Positions 63,228 through 64,000 of a DNA stretch of 64,000 bases are shown in pieces (within the stretch, counting starts at the first letter, position 1; the number at the start of each line of letters is the position of its first letter). Where the stretch lies: positions 91,631 through 155,630 of the forward strand of contig FOAY01000010.1 of the NCBI GenBank assembly GCA_900109485.1, read 5' to 3'. The notes beneath the pieces were generated by a model that saw only the letters and a list, made by a program, of their open reading frames with translations, did no database searches and was not told the origin of the DNA. The translations under genes and the position numbers were made by a program. Source of the DNA: Kosakonia sacchari. Its GTDB lineage: Bacteria > Pseudomonadota > Gammaproteobacteria > Enterobacterales > Enterobacteriaceae.

Positions 63228-64000
63228 ATGAAAAATCGTTTTGGGCAGGGCATGACGCTGTCAACACTGGCAGGTATGACGTTGTTAGGTCTGGCGCACA
63301 CGGCGCAGGCCGATGTGAACATTGGCGCGATTTTGCCCTTAACCGGCACCAGCGCCAGCATTGGTGAAGATCAGCGTCGTGGTATGGAACTGGCGGTTGA
63401 ACAGGTAAATGCTCAGGGCGGCGTTAATGGTCAGCCATTACATGTGATCGTGGAAGATTCCGCCGAAAGCCCGGTAACAGGCCTGAATGCCGTACGTAAG
63501 TTAACCCAGGTTAACCATGTCCCTTTAGTGATGGGCAGTTTTTCCTCCAGCGTCACCATTCCGGTTGGGCAATATCTGGTGAAGAACAATCTGCTGCACA
63601 TCAATATTTCCGGCACCAGCACTGATATCCGCAAAATCGGCGCGACTTCCTGGAGCGTGATTGGCCTGGATTCCCTTTCCGCGAGCTTCTCGGCACAAGA
63701 TGTGCGCCAGCTCGGTTACAGCAATGTGGCCTTTATCGCCCCGGATGGGGCTTATGGTCAGGGGATGGCGGAGCAGTTCACCAAAGCGTTTGAAAAAGCG
63801 GGGGGCAAAGTGGTCGCCAAAGTGCTCTACACCAGCGGTCAGCCTTCTTACCGCCGCGAGCTGGAGCAAATCTCCCGCGCCCATCCGCAAGCCTATGTCT
63901 ATACCAGCTACGGCCAGGATGCGATTGTGCTGAACCGTGAGGCCTGGGAGCTGGGTCTGAATAAAACGCCCTGGTATGGCATGTATTTAACCATGGCCAT
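63228..64000 (+). CDS. LivJ-like periplasmic substrate-binding protein (partial)
   Basis: The first 257 residues of a type 1 periplasmic binding protein, cut by the window end with the frame still open. A signal peptide MKNRFGQGMTLSTLAGMTLL...AQA is followed by VNIGAILPLTGTSASIGEDQ, VNGQPLHVIVED and VPLVMGSFSSSVT, the amino-acid/amide-binding fold. GGAGAACCA precedes the ATG. It is divergent from the gntR unit and likely supplies its substrate. Confidence 0.9.
   Translation, partial: MKNRFGQGMTLSTLAGMTLLGLAHTAQADVNIGAILPLTGTSASIGEDQRRGMELAVEQVNAQGGVNGQPLHVIVEDSAESPVTGLNAVRKLTQVNHVPLVMGSFSSSVTIPVGQYLVKNNLLHINISGTSTDIRKIGATSWSVIGLDSLSASFSAQDVRQLGYSNVAFIAPDGAYGQGMAEQFTKAFEKAGGKVVAKVLYTSGQPSYRRELEQISRAHPQAYVYTSYGQDAIVLNREAWELGLNKTPWYGMYLTMA

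Overview
The window is enterobacterial chromosome carrying one large lambda-like prophage and the scars of at least two older ones. The left flank (1-9570) is the conserved Escherichia/Klebsiella/Enterobacter/Kosakonia-type block roxA-phoQ-phoP-purB-hflD-mnmA-nudJ-rluE on the minus strand, with icd divergent on the plus strand. Product lengths and motifs match the E. coli proteins closely, but the right flank does not match the E. coli K-12 order as I know it. Enterobacteriaceae is secure; genus is not assignable from this window.

Positions 9407-54472 are a 44.9 kb prophage integrated in the 3' end of icd, the site used by phage 21 and e14. A 164-bp copy of the icd 3' end bounds it on both sides. 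The left copy restores a full icd; the right copy still encodes the same peptide. From left to right: a PP2C phosphatase/Ser-Thr kinase pair between the attachment site and the integrase (the position of lit in e14); int and xis; small left-operon genes; a cI/cro switch with three matching operator-like sites; CII-like regulator, an O-like replication gene with four 23-bp iterons, a PerC-like protein, an MT-A70 methylase, a DUF968 HNH-like protein and antiterminator Q; accessory genes and a second methylase; holin, endolysin, Rz/Rz1; an accessory pocket; a lambda-type cos site; then terminase, gpW, portal, a protease-capsid fusion, cement protein, FII, Z, U, V, G/GT (frameshift), H, M, L, K, I, J, tail fibre and tail-fibre assembly protein. 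The right end holds LexA-controlled umuDC and a membrane-anchored protein resembling the putative phage abortive-infection (PutAbiC) family. Several cargo genes (lipoproteins, minus-strand genes between I and J, after Q and before cos) are set into the phage modules as morons.

Right of the prophage, two further copies of the icd 3' end (56327 and 58767) mark older integrations. Each short interval between copies keeps a decayed tail-fibre assembly gene followed by an intact-looking acyltransferase, probably an O-antigen modification gene; the first also keeps the C-terminal relic of a tyrosine recombinase. The copies decay left to right: no amino-acid change, then five changes, then an internal deletion. 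Two degenerate 3' halves of tRNA-Pro(GGG) and a broken yedK (SRAP) gene also lie in this accretion zone.

The right flank (59467-64000) is a minus-strand set of a FadR-type GntR regulator, M20 amidohydrolase, ProC-like reductase and RidA-like deaminase, divergent from a LivJ-like periplasmic binding protein cut by the window edge. Three palindromes of form AAGTG-N4-CACTT lie between the divergent transcripts. This looks like a uptake and catabolic unit for an N-acylated or cyclic imino compound.
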